Shown here: in pieces, positions 13,401 to 25,568 of the stretch
Position numbering within the stretch: the first letter of the stretch is position 1
How the letters are laid out: each line of letters starts with the position of its first letter
Assembly: GCF_901933205.1 (NCBI RefSeq)
Contig: NC_044596.1
Span: 4,992,104-5,056,103 of the forward strand
Direction: 5' to 3'
Source: Camarhynchus parvulus
Lineage: Eukaryota > Chordata > Aves > Passeriformes > Thraupidae
DNA length: 64,000 nucleotides
The notes under the pieces: generated by a model
Seen by the model: the letters and a program-made list of their open reading frames with translations, nothing else
Databases searched by the model: none
What the model was told of the DNA's origin: nothing
Translations under genes and position numbers: made by a program

Positions 13401-13494
13401 TTATTTTCCTAATTTCATCTGGTCTCTGATTTTAGGTCCCCCCCAAAAAGCATCCCCCTGGTGGAGATGCAGGCGCTGTCCCTGCTGCCCCCAG

Positions 13495-13745
13495 GGAGGA
13501 TCCGTTCCGTTCCCGGCGCTGTCCCCGAGCGCAGCCCCCGGCGCTGCCGGAGCGCACACACCGCACACGTGCTGCCGCCGCACGCGGCGCCGACCCCGCC
13601 GCTTATCGCCTTCCCCCGGCTCATCACACCCCGGCAGCTTTGTGCCAGCGAGAAAGGAGCGCCGGGAACCCATCTGGAGCAGGGCTCGGAGAGCAGCGAG
13701 CTGAGATAAACACGGGCCCCGCTTTGTCAGGGGCTCCTTATCTGC
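13495..13745. promoter_or_regulatory. Isolated CpG-rich patch with three GATA motifs
   Basis: Dense CpGs from 13495 to 13690, then CTTATC at 13602-13607, AGATAA at 13704-13709 and CTTATC at 13737-13742. It follows directly on the AT-rich block and is not linked to a recognisable gene. It could be a distal enhancer or the promoter of an unseen non-coding transcript. Confidence 0.35.
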
Positions 13746-13998
13746 CCAGGGCTCTGTGCGGGCAGGGCAGGAGCCCGCGGATATCTCAGCAGGCCACTCA
13801 GGCTCTGTTCTGGCAGCTTTGCAGGAGGAGGAGGTTTTTATTCCAAGGAGAGAAGGCAGGTGTGCAGCAGGAGCATGAGTGGGGTCAGCAGCCTCTGCCC
13901 CAGCACAGAAGGACCAGAAGAATTTGGGGGGTGATGTGACATCCTCAGCCTTCAGGGAGGTGTGGGAACAAGGGGAGATTCTCCTTACCCTGGAGACC

Positions 13999-14541
13999 CC
14001 AAGGAGAGCATCCCTGAGGGGATGGGGCAGGGGCAGCAGGGCTGGGCACAAGGAGAGCTATCCCTGAGGGGATGGGGCAGGGGCAGCAGGGGCTGGGCAC
14101 AAGGAGAGCATCCCTGAGGGGATGGGGGAGGGGCAGCGGGGCTGGGCACAAGGAGAGCATCCCTGAGGGGATGGGGCAGGTACAGCAGGGCTGGGCACAA
14201 GGAGAGCATCGCTGAGGGGATGGGGCAGGGGCAGCAGGGCTGGGCACAAGGAGAGCATCCCTGAGGGATGGGGCGGTACAGGTAGCATCGCTGAGGGGGG
14301 GGCAGGGGGGCTGGGCACAAGGAGAGCATCCCTGAGGGGATGCTGGAGGGGCAGCAGGGCTGGGCACAAGGAGAGCATCGCTAGGCTGAGGGGGGCTGGG
14401 CAGGAGAGTCCTGAGGGGATGCAGGGCAGCAGGGCTGGGCACAAGGAGAGCATCCCTGAGGGGATGCGGGAGGGGCAGCAGGGCTGGGCACAAGGAGAGC
14501 ATCCCTGAGGGGATGCTGGAGGGGCAGCAGGGCTGGGCACA
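13999..14541. repeat. 49-bp minisatellite, about eleven copies
   Basis: Head-to-tail units beginning AAGGAGAGCATCCCTGAGGG and ending CAGCAGGGCTGGGCAC. Copies differ by small indels; two in the middle (about 14270-14310 and 14390-14420) are partly deleted. The 140-200 codon ORFs across it are artefacts. Confidence 0.95.
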
Positions 14542-14545
14542 GCGG

Positions 14546-15180
14546 TTTGGCTGTGGCTGCTGAGCAGAGGGGGCAGGAGCAGGTCCCTGTCACCCACAGG
14601 ACACAAGGCTGGGCTGTAGCAGCTCCTTCCCCACTGCCAAACCAGCTTCAGTGCCCACATGGATCAATCCATGGAAATGAGCTCCAAGATGGGCACATTG
14701 TTGGAATATGCTTAGAAATGCAGTTTAAGGAAAACAAGGCATCCTGGAGCCCTAGGCAAGCTCCCTGCAGAGAAAACACCAGTGTGGTGTAAAACAGATT
14801 TTTCCTTTTATTTTGGACCCCCTCGGGCTGAGGTGAGGGCAGGTGGGCACTGCCCCACACTGGCACCACCACCACGGCCTCAACCTGCAGGTGAGCTCCC
14901 CTGCCTTGTCAGCAGAGCATGCAGAGGGAGTTTTTCTAATTAAAAAAAACCTCAGAAAGCTGCTTCAGAAAGAAATAATTTAAAGGAAAAAAAAAAAACA
15001 ATTAGGAAAAAAACCCCAACCATATCTCAATTGCAAAGTTCCTGCCTGAGCGTTTCATTTCCATTTTGCACCACAATAGGAAGAGAGCAAACAATGGCTG
15101 AGAGGAAGCAGCCTGATTGTGGGGAGGCGAAGTGCCACCAGGCTCGTTTTCCATCAAATGTGGGTGAAGTGGATTTAAAA
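14546..15180. other. Intergenic DNA, no gene recognised
   Basis: Unique sequence with A-rich tracts at 14940-15010. Nothing functional was identified. Confidence 0.5.
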
Positions 15181-15370
15181 AAAAATTAAATATAAATATA
15201 TATATAATATGTATATATATTCAAATCTGAGCACCGATTGCTTTGACCACAACCTCCCAAAAAACTCACTTCCTTATTAAAGCAGGACAATTATAAATTA
15301 TATATAAATTATATATAAATATTATTTATATATACATGTACATGTATGTATGTATGTATGTATGTATAAA
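15180..15370. repeat. AT and GTAT simple repeats
   Basis: TATA-type runs at 15187-15220 and 15290-15335, followed by (GTAT)n at about 15342-15367. Confidence 0.9.
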
Positions 15371-15829
15371 ATACATAAATATTTTCTCACTTCATTATCT
15401 CCCCCCAAATAACCCCAGCCCTTCAGGACAGCTCATTGCACCTCCTTCCCAGCCCTGCTGCCCTCACCCACAGCCTCAGACCTGCTCAGGCTTCTTCTCT
15501 CCCACCTTCCTCCCCACACTGGGAGGTTTGGGAAGGAAAGGGACATTCCAGTGCCACCATTCCCAGTGCCACCAAAGTGCCACCTCTGTCAGGCTGGAGC
15601 CGGGGGGATGAGCTCATCTCACCCAAAGAGGAGGAGGAGGAGGAAGAAAATTCCGCCAGCATCACTTCCAGGAGGGCTGGGAGGGCCTCCCTTGGCAGCA
15701 GGGCACCTGCTCAGGGTGACAGCTCAGGGTGACAGCTCCGGGTGACAGCGATGGAGGGGAGCCGCCACCGCGGCTTCCAGCGTTCCCATGGCGACGGGCG
15801 CTGGGTACCGCCAGTGAAACACTCCATTC
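15371..15829. other. Intergenic DNA, no gene recognised
   Basis: GC-rich unique sequence. CpGs increase towards the conserved-looking element that follows. A short GGTGACAGCTC duplication lies at 15715-15750. Confidence 0.5.
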
Positions 15830-15965
15830 GCTTATTGATTGAGCCGCCGTCAAATTCAATCACAAGTGAAAATGGATTTTTTAATGCGACTATTAGCTGC
15901 TTTTGAAAGGCAAATTGAGTTCAGTTATACCGAGTCAGCCATCAAAAAACAATTTGCCGTCAGCC
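15830..15965. promoter_or_regulatory. Strong candidate conserved non-coding element
   Basis: About 135 bp of complex, non-repetitive sequence. Motifs include CTTATTGATTGAGCC (PBX/HOX-like TGATTGA), TCAAATTCAATCAC, TTTTTTAATGCGACTATTAGC, CAAATTGAGTTCAG, ACCGAGTCAGCC and AAACAATTTGCCG. It contains isolated CpGs inside AT-rich DNA, which are unusual unless preserved. No reading frame fits a protein. Confidence 0.45.
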
Positions 15966-18900
15966 AGACGGGCCGGAGAGGAGCGCGGCCGGGAGCAGCG
16001 GCTGCGCGCCCGCGGGTTGGGAGATACGACACGGGAACCATGCGGAAATCTGGCTTTTCCTCCCCAAAAATGCCCTGGATGAGGAATGTGAGGCAGGTGA
16101 GGGGCTGGCATGGACACGGCTGCTTGTGGGATCTATGGCTGGAAAGGAACAGGGGGTTCAAGGAGATATTTTGGTGGGGTTCCTCCCAAAAACCCAAGCC
16201 GGGCTTATGGGCAAGCACAATGGATGTTGTCCCCAGATTCTGAGGCGCGGCGCACAAGGGGAGCCAAGAGAGAAGGACACACGAGCCACGGTGCTGTGGT
16301 GAAGCCCAGGCAGTGTCACCCCCTCCCTGTGCCACCCCACAGCCACCACAAGCCAACCAAGCTCATTTCCTTGCAGCCGCTGGAAAATAAGATTTTTCCC
16401 TCGCTGATTAGGGACGCAGATTCTCATCACTGTGTTAAGTGAGGATCAATATCGCAGCCAAGTCTGAGATCAGCCCTGTCTGGCGAGGTGCTGAGCACAC
16501 CAGTTTCCCCAGTTTGGGGTTGAGTATCATCTCTGGGGGGCATTCACAGCGTTGCTCCAGGATGGGGATGGAGGAAGGAGGTGGGACAGGACAGAGCAGT
16601 TTTCAACTGAATTTGAAGTTCAGATAAAACTCTGCCAGATGTGGGAGGACTTGCCTGTACACACATATTTATAAATAAAACCCTCAATATATTTAAAAAT
16701 CCATATAAAAATAAATACATTTCCCCCCACAGAGCTCTGGGATTATAATAGACCCCGTTAATTAAAAACCCATCGTTTTCACCCCCCCTGAGAACCCTCC
16801 AATAAATAATTAAAAATCCAGCTTCACTTTGGGGTGCCAGCTTTTCCAATCCTCCTCTCAATCCCATGAATAAACTCACAGGCCTTATTAAACACTTGCA
16901 GGAGCAGTCCAGGAATTTCTACAGCAGCATAATCCAAAGATCTGCTTTCAAAGAGCCTCTGCTTCCCGCAAAGCTCCAGCCTCGGCTAATGAGAGCTTAA
17001 CCACATGTTTGTGGTGGATGAAATAGTATCATTTTGCAATTATTATCATTCAGACATTATTTATTTAACCCGCAGCCACATTATATTGACTGCAGAATTG
17101 CTGTCATTTTTACTTTTGATGGCTCTCTCATTGAGCTGAGTGTGAGGAATTGTGTTCCGTGTTCCCATTGTGGGGGAGGCTTCCCCTGCTCCCTCGGCCT
17201 CTCTCCAGACAGGTCCAACTCTCTGCCCCAGAGCTGGTGGTGTTTGGTACCAGAATCCCCAACAAATGGGCATTTTCCCATCTTTTCCTTTGCTTCACCT
17301 TCCCTCACTGCTCATATTTGGGGAATTAATCCATTCTGACCACCAACACAAAGCCCTGCACACCGAAGTGCTCCAGGAAAGGACAGAAGGTGGATTTGGT
17401 GTCACCTTGTACCCCCCCCCCAGCAGCTCTGAAAGCTCATTTATAAGAGCTGGAGAGGGAAGGCAGCAGTTGAGGAGCTCTGTGCATCCCAAAAAGTCCA
17501 AATGTGGGGATAACAGACAGCCTTGGGCTCAAAACCCTTCTCCAAGGAAGCTGCAGGATGAGCCCCAGCCAGCATCCCTGGGGTTTGCAGCAAAATAAAC
17601 ACCAAGGGGTGCGCGGCTCAAGATCTGAATGCCAGCAGGGTAAAAAAAATCTGGCCTCCCTCTCCCTCCTGGCCCTGGTTCTTCTCTCACACGTCACTCT
17701 CCCGAAGCCTTGCAAGATGTATTCACACAACAGGAAATCCAACATTCCCCTTCGCCTTCTTCTTTCTTCCTCTCCTTTAATTTTCCCCAAATGTAAATGA
17801 GGAAGTCATCTCTCCTCCGGTGATGAAACATCTGCCTGGAGAAGCTTGCAGTGCAATGCAACATATTTTGATCACTGCTCCATCTAATTACAGAGAAGAG
17901 AAGAGAAAAATCACAAAGCAGGGTTTGGGACTTTTTTTTTCCCCCAAAACACAAGGCATCTAAAAAATAATAGAAAAACAGCAGCATTGGCAATGAGAGC
18001 AGAGGCAGCTTCCCCATCAGCCTTGAAAAACAGCACTGGAATACAGAGCCTGCTTGGAAGGAGAGGGATCTCAGGGTGAGATAGGGGAAGATTAATTGCT
18101 GGTGCCAAGGACACGTGGGAATGGAATTGGAATCTCAGAATCCTCAAAGCCAGAGGCTGCTCCAGCCAGGCCGCAGGGATCTGGCTGTACATCTACATCC
18201 ATCCCTTGGGGCTCAGCAGCTGCCTCACACCTACTCCAGAGCACAGGGCAAGGAGGGACACGGGGGAAGAGCCTCAAAGAGCAACTGATGCTCATCAGGA
18301 CCCACCAAACACTTGATGTTCAGGAGCCAAGATGCAGAGGGAGAAAGGCTGAAGCTCAAAACTGGGGTGCAGTGCCTCAGCCAAGACAGCAACAACATTT
18401 CTTCTCCAGGAATAAGCCCAGGTTCTTCCAGGGAAGCTGTGGAGACACTCAGACACAGCTTCAACCTGTTCAACCTGGCAGCAGCAGGGACAGAGCCCTC
18501 GCCTCGGCCTCGGCTCCTGAAGTGGCAACGGGAGAGGTCTCAAAGGCACAGCAGGCAGCACCACCCACACCCCTCGGCATTCCAGAGGGGCTGATTGCTT
18601 CCCTTGTTTATCTCAGAAAAAATCCACCGTGAAGCACCGGTGCACCGGTGGGGCCCAGCCTCCAGCCGCTGGAGGATGTTGTTCACCGCGGGAAACGGAG
18701 CGTTCAGGAGCTCCAAATAAACCCTCATCATAATCGTTGCTGTTTCCCTGTCTTTGCTCTTCAAGCTCCAAGGGAGTCCATGGCTAAGCAGCAGCAAACA
18801 GCACCTCTAACGAGACCTCGCATGGCAAGGAACCAAGCCCAGCTCCAGGGGAGCCTGTTCAGCAGCCTCACTGCAGGAACGCTGACAGGTTGTTTATAGC

Positions 18901-20329
18901 AGCTTACAGAAAGGCGCTGCAAAATAAACAGGAGGCTACCTGCCTTCCACCCCTCTCCCACCCGGATTTCCAAGGGAAAACTTGATTTCCTTTCTGAACG
19001 TTTCAAGTTTCCAGAAGCGGAAAACAAAACGCTGCCTGTGATGAATGAGGGTTGGCAGCTGGTGGGGACAGGTACGGCACTTCAAGCCGTGGGAAACCGG
19101 CCCAAAACGTTCAGGCATCGCAAGGAAACAAAAAAAAAGCTGATGGGAAGGATGCCCACAGGCAGGCAGGGGGGTCCCAAGCCCCCGTTTTTCTTCACAG
19201 AGATTTGTCATCAGCGTTCTGCTGGCAAACAGGCCCCCGTCCATCCTGCCTGCCAGCTCTGCTCCAAAACAGCTCCAAGGATTGTCCTCGCCGTTTGTTA
19301 GCCTGCCTGAGCACAGAGACACACAAGTGAACAGCAGGTGCCTGTCTGGAGCCAACAGAGCACAATGGTTTAATCCAAGTCCATCTGCACGTGGAGAAGA
19401 GCTGGAGCCTACAGAACTCATCACTACCACCAAGAAAACAAATGGATTCACTTCAAAATCCTGCCTGCCACAGACACCCCGAGCTGCTCCCGAAAGGTCA
19501 CATCTCTCCTCATTGTGGGTTTAATCCAAGTCTTGGCTGTCAGGGAGAGAGAGAAAAACACAAGCCTGGGGCTCTCCAAGATGGAATTAGAGCTCAGAAT
19601 TCTCCCCTGTGGGCGCAGGCACGTGTGCTTGGAGGGAGTGCTGTTGTCACCTTGGCGGAGCGCCGTGTGGGTACAGCTGGTGCTGACAAGGTCAGCAGCA
19701 AGAGGAGAACTCACCCTGGGCTAGCGGGAGGCAGAGAGTTGGAAGATTAGTCACCATGCAGAGATCCCCGTTCCCTGGGAAATAAACCAGCTGACAAGGG
19801 GTGGAGGACAGGAGAGACGCAGGACGGTGTGGGACTCTGCGCTGGAATTCAGTCCTTGGCTCTGCCCCAAATCCACACAGCCTCTGCCTCCCTCTCTGCG
19901 TGTCCTGATTCACCTCCAGCTCCTCTGGGGCACCCGAAGCTCTCTGGGCTTTGCCAAGGGCGAGTTCTTGCAAGCACAACCCAAATCCCCCCAGGGTCAG
20001 AGGGAGAAGTGGCCCTAACCCCAGCCAGGACAGGCAGAGAGGGGCTCCTCCCCAGCTATTCCTGCTCTCTCCCAGGACACAGGAGCGCTCCCAAACGGAT
20101 CTGCAGGTCTATTCGGAGCACCAATGTTTGCCTAAGCAAATAGCTCGGAAAGCTCCACAAATAGCAGGAGGGCTGGTTAATTGGGAAGAAGGCAGAGAAC
20201 CACAGAGCAGAAGACATGCAGGCAGCACCAAAGGCAAGGAAGAGCACGGCTGAGGGGATCTGGCCGCCCCAAGGACACGTTTGCCCTCCATCCATTGTTG
20301 TCCCGGTCCCAGCACCACTGTCAACAACA
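15966..20329. other. Intergenic DNA, no gene recognised
   Basis: Mixed unique sequence. AT-rich patches at 16620-16830 and 17000-17130; the latter has TTGCAATTATTATCATTC and may be conserved. No exon series was recognised. Confidence 0.5.
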
Positions 20330-20460
20330 CTTTCTGCATATGCAAATAGGACCGTACTCCCGCAATTACACGGCAATCAGAGGCAAATTACATTCTTGCT
20401 GTTTACTTTCGGTGTCCTTAATTAATCCGGTTATTAGACGATTAATGAAGCTTGTTTGGT
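20330..20460. promoter_or_regulatory. Candidate conserved element with a POU octamer
   Basis: Contains the perfect octamer ATGCAAAT (20340-20347), CGCAATTACACGGCAATC, GCAAATTACATTC, CTTAATTAATCCGG and ATTAGACGATTAATG. High density of homeodomain cores with retained CpGs. Inference from motifs. Confidence 0.4.
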
Positions 20461-20879
20461 GAAAAACTCATAGCATTTACAGCGTGAGCTCACGCGTGCA
20501 GCCGGCTGGCATCCTCCAGCACGCGGGGCTGGGGGCAGCGCCTGTCCCCAAGGCCAGCAGAGCAGGGTGACACTGACACCGGCTCGGGGGGATGCTCAGG
20601 GTTGGCTTTGCCAGCTGTGCCTCCTCTCAGTCCTCTCCAGGAGCTCAGTCCTGCAGCTCCAGCCAAGCGGCATTTCCCAGCTCCCTGTCTGGAGACACAG
20701 CCCACGCCACCCTGCTCCTCTCCAGAGGCAGCAGGACCCACATCCGCACCTCCCACCGCTCTGGAAGCTGCTGGAGAAGGTTCCCAGATCCGTGTGGCTG
20801 CTGGACCCCTCCATCCCTGTCCTCAGGAGGCTCCCAAGGCACCCTGCCCTCCCCAAAGGTCACCGCAGCTCGTGTTTGG

Positions 20880-20995
20880 TTAAGCTGCCGATAATGAAGT
20901 GGCATGTTCATCTAATGATCAAATTGCTGCACCGCGAGCATGAAAGGCTGAGGAGAACTAATTAAGAAGCTCATTTGCATACTCCAGCGTTTCCG
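20880..20995. promoter_or_regulatory. Candidate conserved element with an inverted POU octamer
   Basis: Contains CGATAATGAAG, CATCTAATGATCAAATTGC, GAACTAATTAAGAAG and the perfect inverted octamer ATTTGCAT (20973-20980). Lies 630 bp from the octamer in the preceding element, in opposite orientation. Confidence 0.4.
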
Positions 20996-22514
20996 GTGCA
21001 CGTATGGGGTTCCCATAGCAACCGGTACAAAAGCTGGTGATGGTGCGTGGATTTTCGGGGGGTTTAAAGTGCTGTTCCTTCCCTTTGTCATCCCCTGCAG
21101 ATCACAAAGGCTCTGAGATGAAGGTGCGGTGACAGCGGGGTGGGGAGGGACATTTCTGCACACCAAGGATGGGGACAAACGAGCTACGAGCGTGGCAGGG
21201 GGCTGAGGCCTCTCCCAGTGCCACCAGCTCAGGCATCCGAGAGGGGAGCAGGGATCTGGGGGCTGAGGATGCACTTGAGCAGAAATCCCTGGCCTGGAAC
21301 TGCTCCATCCAAAACTTTCCTGAGTCACTTTGGCCTCAGCTCGGTGAGGAGGCGGCGGCAGCTCCCGAGGGAAGTTTTGCAGGGGACTGCAGCAAATCCC
21401 GCAGCATCCCAGAGCCCTGAGGGGGAATTGGCTGCAGCGAGCTCGGGGTGACACCTGCAGCACCCCGGGGTGTGGGGACACTGCAGGATGGGACCCCAAA
21501 CGCTGCACCCCAGTGTGGGGAGGAGGAAAGCAGGGCTGCCCAGGTGAGGGTGGCAGCTCAGGTCCCAGCGGGTTCCCCGCAGTGCGGCGCAGTCCAGCCC
21601 CGGCTCCTTCCATCATGTCACTTTTCCTAAGCACCGAGATTTCTTTTCTGCTTTGTATTTCTGGCAAGAAACCTTTGCATTTAGATAAGGAATAAAGCCT
21701 GGAATCAGATCTGAACTCTGCAGCAGAGATCAACATTTTAATGAATTAAATATATTCCAAACTAAATGTAACCTCTTAGCGCTCGCATTTTCGAGTGAGA
21801 CTAACTTAGAGAAAAAGCCAACAATCCAACTCATTCCAGCTCTCCCCGGCTGTGAACTGGCCACAGGCCAATCAATTATCTCGAATTTATTCGTTATTCA
21901 ACTTCCCCCCGACAGCCAATTTCCAGGCTGTGAATTGCAGGTGAGCGGCTCCTGCGGCCGCGGCTGCGCTCCCCTGCCAGCCCAGTTCGCAGGCACTGGT
22001 TTCACTGGTTTCACTGGTTTCATGGTTCCACTGGTTCCACTTGGCTGCCCAGGAGCATCGCCTGGCCCGGAGCCACCAGCCAGGCAGGACACTCGGGCTG
22101 GCACATTCGGCGTCACACAGCCACATGGGGATGGAGGGACAGCGGCTGTTTGACATCCAGAGCAGCGTTTGGAGATGCAAATAGAGCCCGAGCATCCCCC
22201 GAGGGCTGCGCAGCGCTGTCAGGCCTGGGAAGAGATATTTAATTCCTGGCTGTTAATTCGTGGCTGAGCAGGGAGGGCAGAGATGCTGAGGCTGGACGGA
22301 GCCCTGAGTGCTCCAGATGTTCGCTGGGCTGGGAAGGGCAATTTTGGGAAATGGGAGGGCAGGGATGAGACCTCGGATGTGCTGCCCCAGGCTCAGCCAG
22401 CAGAGCTGAGCGCTTGGGGGGCAGGTGAGGGATGCCAAGGAGCAGCAGCCAGGCAGCAGAGGAAGCCCAGCTGGTCCTTCCTGCAGCCCCCACCACGCTC
22501 AGGGCTTGAGGAAC
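20996..22514. other. Intergenic DNA, no gene recognised
   Basis: GC-rich unique sequence with an AT-rich patch at 21725-21905 (possible conserved element with CAATCAATTATC and retained CpGs) and an octamer ATGCAAAT at 22175-22182. Confidence 0.5.
21995..22043. repeat. CACTGGTTT nonamer array
   Basis: Five to six imperfect copies of CACTGGTTT / CACTGGTTC. Confidence 0.9.
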
Positions 22515-22765
22515 CTCACAGGCCTCAGCCCTGCACTTCAAACACCTCACCTGACTCAAACCAGGAGCTTTTCCTCTGTCCCCAGCCTACCCAGCACCCT
22601 GGAACGAGCTCCAAACCCACCAAGCTGGAACCCCAGAGCTCTCAGCCCTCCACTTCAAGCACCTCACTTCACTATTTCCCACTCAAACCAGGAGCTTTTC
22701 TCTGTCCCCAGCCTACCCAGCACCCTGGAACAAGTTCCAAACCCATCAAGCTGGAAGAAGTCCCC
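22515..22765. repeat. Tandem duplication of a segment of about 127 bp
   Basis: Two copies that share CTCAAACCAGGAGCTTTT, CCCCAGCCTACCCAGCACCC and CTCCAAACCC / AAGCTGGAA, with period 127 bp and small indels. Confidence 0.9.
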
Positions 22766-22849
22766 TTGCCCATCCAAAGCTCTCTCCTCCCCTAACATTG
22801 TTTTCGTTTCCCCCCCCCCCTCGTTTTTTATTCTCAATAAAAACATAAT

Positions 22850-22990
22850 TACAGGCTTTTAAAAAAAGCAAATTATAGTGACATACTTTAATTATCTCCA
22901 AGCAATGGAGGACTAAATTACACAGTCAGGGAATCGGAGGTTACCTAAAAATAAAAGCAAGAAGCTTCATTAAATGCTAATTGCAGCTTT
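22850..22990. promoter_or_regulatory. Possible conserved non-coding element
   Basis: AT-rich patch with GCAAATTATAGTGAC, CTTTAATTATCTCC, GGACTAAATTACAC and TTAAATGCTAATTGC. Motif density only. Confidence 0.3.
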
Positions 22991-25423
22991 CACCACTGAA
23001 GTGAGATTTCAACACAGACCACCATTGACTCACTGGGCCCTACAAGAGAACATTGGGGCTGGGGAGAAACCCTCAGATACACAACTCGTGCCTCCATCCG
23101 TGGCTCCAGCCACAGGGATTGCTCCAAAGGGAGCTCCAAAGGCTCCACTGCTGCTGGACCTTCCCCAGGGTGCTGCCACCTCCCTCCAGGGCACCCACTG
23201 CAGCACTGAGGGGCTCATCGCAGCTCCTCCAATGCTCTGGAGCAGAGAAACGAGCTCCAGTTTGTTCCCAGAGCTGCTCCTGCACCGTGGATGGAACCAC
23301 AGCAGCCACCTCTGCTCTGACCCCGGGTCCCACCTTGCTCTGAGCACCACTCTGCTCTCCTGGGTTGAAAATGGGTGAAAATGGGTGAAAATGGGTGAAA
23401 ATGGGTCCTTGGGGCTCTCCTGGTGGGAGAGGAGCTGAATGGAGCCCTGCCTTCCTGTCCTGTCCAAGCCAAGCTCCGCTCCAGCCCTTCCCTTCCCATC
23501 CTCTTCCCCCAGATTTCCTCCCCAAGGAGGAGCAGGAGATCTCCAAGCCCGGAGGGGCTGATTTTCCCCAAGACACGGGAAGGGAGGCACGAGGTGGCAG
23601 GCAGGCTGGAAAATTCACAGGGAAATTATCTTGTTTTTCCATTTCCCATCGAGTTGGCCTAATTATGCCACCGAAGTCTGTAATTTGCCTCTCACAGAAG
23701 AGAGTTAATGACTGGTTCCAGGCTGCTGCTGCTCCAGGCGGGGGCACAGCTCCCACTCCAGCCCCCAGCTGTGCCCTGGGACCCCGAAAGCTCCTGTTTG
23801 TCCCTGGAGAAGGGAGCTCAGGAGAAGAGCTGGCCATCGGGAGCAGCAGCCAAGGGCAACAGAAAGTTCCAGGAGGGAGGAAGATACGGGCAGGGCATGG
23901 AGGGAGCTGGCACCAGCCCAGGTTTTTTTCCTCACTACTCCTCAAAGTCCCAGAAAAAGTGAAAAATCTGCAGGTCAAGCACTCAGGGAACTCAGGCAAT
24001 TATCGTTGTTTAAATTCAACAGCCCTTCACAGAAATAAGAGGAAAATCAGACAAGGGCTTTTAAAGCTCTGAGGGAGGCGAGGAGGAGAAACGATGGCAA
24101 CAATTTCCAGATACCTCATCAAAAAAAAAAAATACCCAAAATACCCCAAAACTAGGAATCTGATATCCAGGAATCAATATCCACTCTGCCCTTCTCCCCA
24201 GATGTATGAAGCAAAGCAGAATCTGGATCCTCACAGGCCCCTCCTGCAGCATCCAGAGCAGAGCCCGGCTGGATCCCCATCCACCTCAATGGCTCACAGG
24301 CTGCCCCCTTTTAATTAGCTCCCATCATCAAAGAGGTGCTTAGAATTAAACAGCGCATGAGGTGCTGGATAAAACCAACCAGTTGTGTTGGGAGGTCGCT
24401 GGAATGGGCTGGGAGGGACAGCTCAGGTTTGGGGTGACAAAAACGGGACATTTCTGCAGGGTTTGGAACACCCCCTCACAGGCACGGCGAGGGGAGGCAG
24501 GTGGAGGCTGGAATTAAGTCAGAATCAGCCTTTCCACTCGTTATCAGGCAGAACTCAGGGTGAGAGCTGCTCGTGACAGCATGAGAGCAGAATCCTGAGC
24601 CAGAAGCTGCGGCAGAGCCATCAGCTCGGGTTTCCTCAGAGCCCTCTGAACCAGGCAGGGCCTCGCATCCCATCCGACAGTGATGGATGCGCTGGGAGCG
24701 GAGCAGTTTTTCCTCCTGAGAAGCTCTTTTGACAAGTATGATCTTATCAAAGTTTCCAGCTTTTCATTACGCTGCTTTTTTTTTCCTCCTTTTTTAAACT
24801 CCTGCCTTCAAGCCAGGCTCTGTCCTCTGTGCATTTCCCTCTGGCACCAATTCCTGGCTGAGGCTCCCGTGGGGCTCAGGGCACCCAGGTGCCCCCCACA
24901 CAGCCCAGGGGGAGAGCAGAGCTGGGATTAACACACAAACAGCTCTAGAAATGTGCAAAACACAGGGCTGACATCACACAGGCTCAGAGAGGGGGAAACA
25001 GCAGCACTTTGGGGCTGGGGGAACAGGCACAAAGGGACAGGGAGACATCCCAGCACCCCATCCCAGGCCAGCTCCAGCATTTATTGGGCTTTTTATTGAA
25101 ACAAAGCTTGTCCAGAAGCTGGAGGCACCCAGCACCCCTCTGCCTCCTTTCCCCATTTCCCAAAAAAAAGAGACAGCTCTGGACCCAGCAGCCAAGAAGC
25201 ACAGCCAGCCCCAATCCAAGAGGGAAACACTTGGAATGCCCCAGCCAGGGGCAGTAAGAGCAGCAGCCAAGGCACCACACTGCCCCAAAAAGGCACAGCC
25301 CAGGCACTGGGAACAGCCACATCCCTCACACACGGCTGCGCCATCCCAAGGACAGCCTGGAGCCTGCAAGAGGAGCCCTCCCCACAAGGCAGAGCTGCTT
25401 TTGTTGGTCCTTGTTAACCCAGG
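22991..25423. other. Intergenic DNA downstream of GRM4, no gene recognised
   Basis: GC-rich unique sequence between the AT-rich island and the CR1 fragment. A decamer array lies at 23361-23406. The ORFs here (up to 308 codons) have no recognisable domain. Confidence 0.5.
23361..23406. repeat. GGTGAAAATG decamer array
   Basis: Four perfect copies of GGTGAAAATG preceded by a one-base variant. Confidence 0.95.
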
Positions 25424-25568
25424 ATCCTTTAGGTTGGAAAAGCCCTCTGAGATCCTCCAGTCCACCCCTTAACCCAGCAATGCCACCGTGTCCCCAGGTG
25501 CCACACCTGCACACTTTTTAATCAACTCCCTCCAGGCAGGGGGACTGCAGATCTTCCCTGGCAGCCTG
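25424..25568 (-). mobile_element. Old CR1 LINE 3' fragment, reverse orientation
   Basis: The plus strand reads AGGTTGGAAAAGCCCTCTGA, GATCCTCCAGTCCACCCCTTA and CCCAGCAATGCCACC and ends CTTCCCTGGCAGCCTG, the reverse complement of a diverged CR1 3' region. It lies about 310 bp beyond the predicted GRM4 cleavage site, in the same orientation as the gene. Confidence 0.8.
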
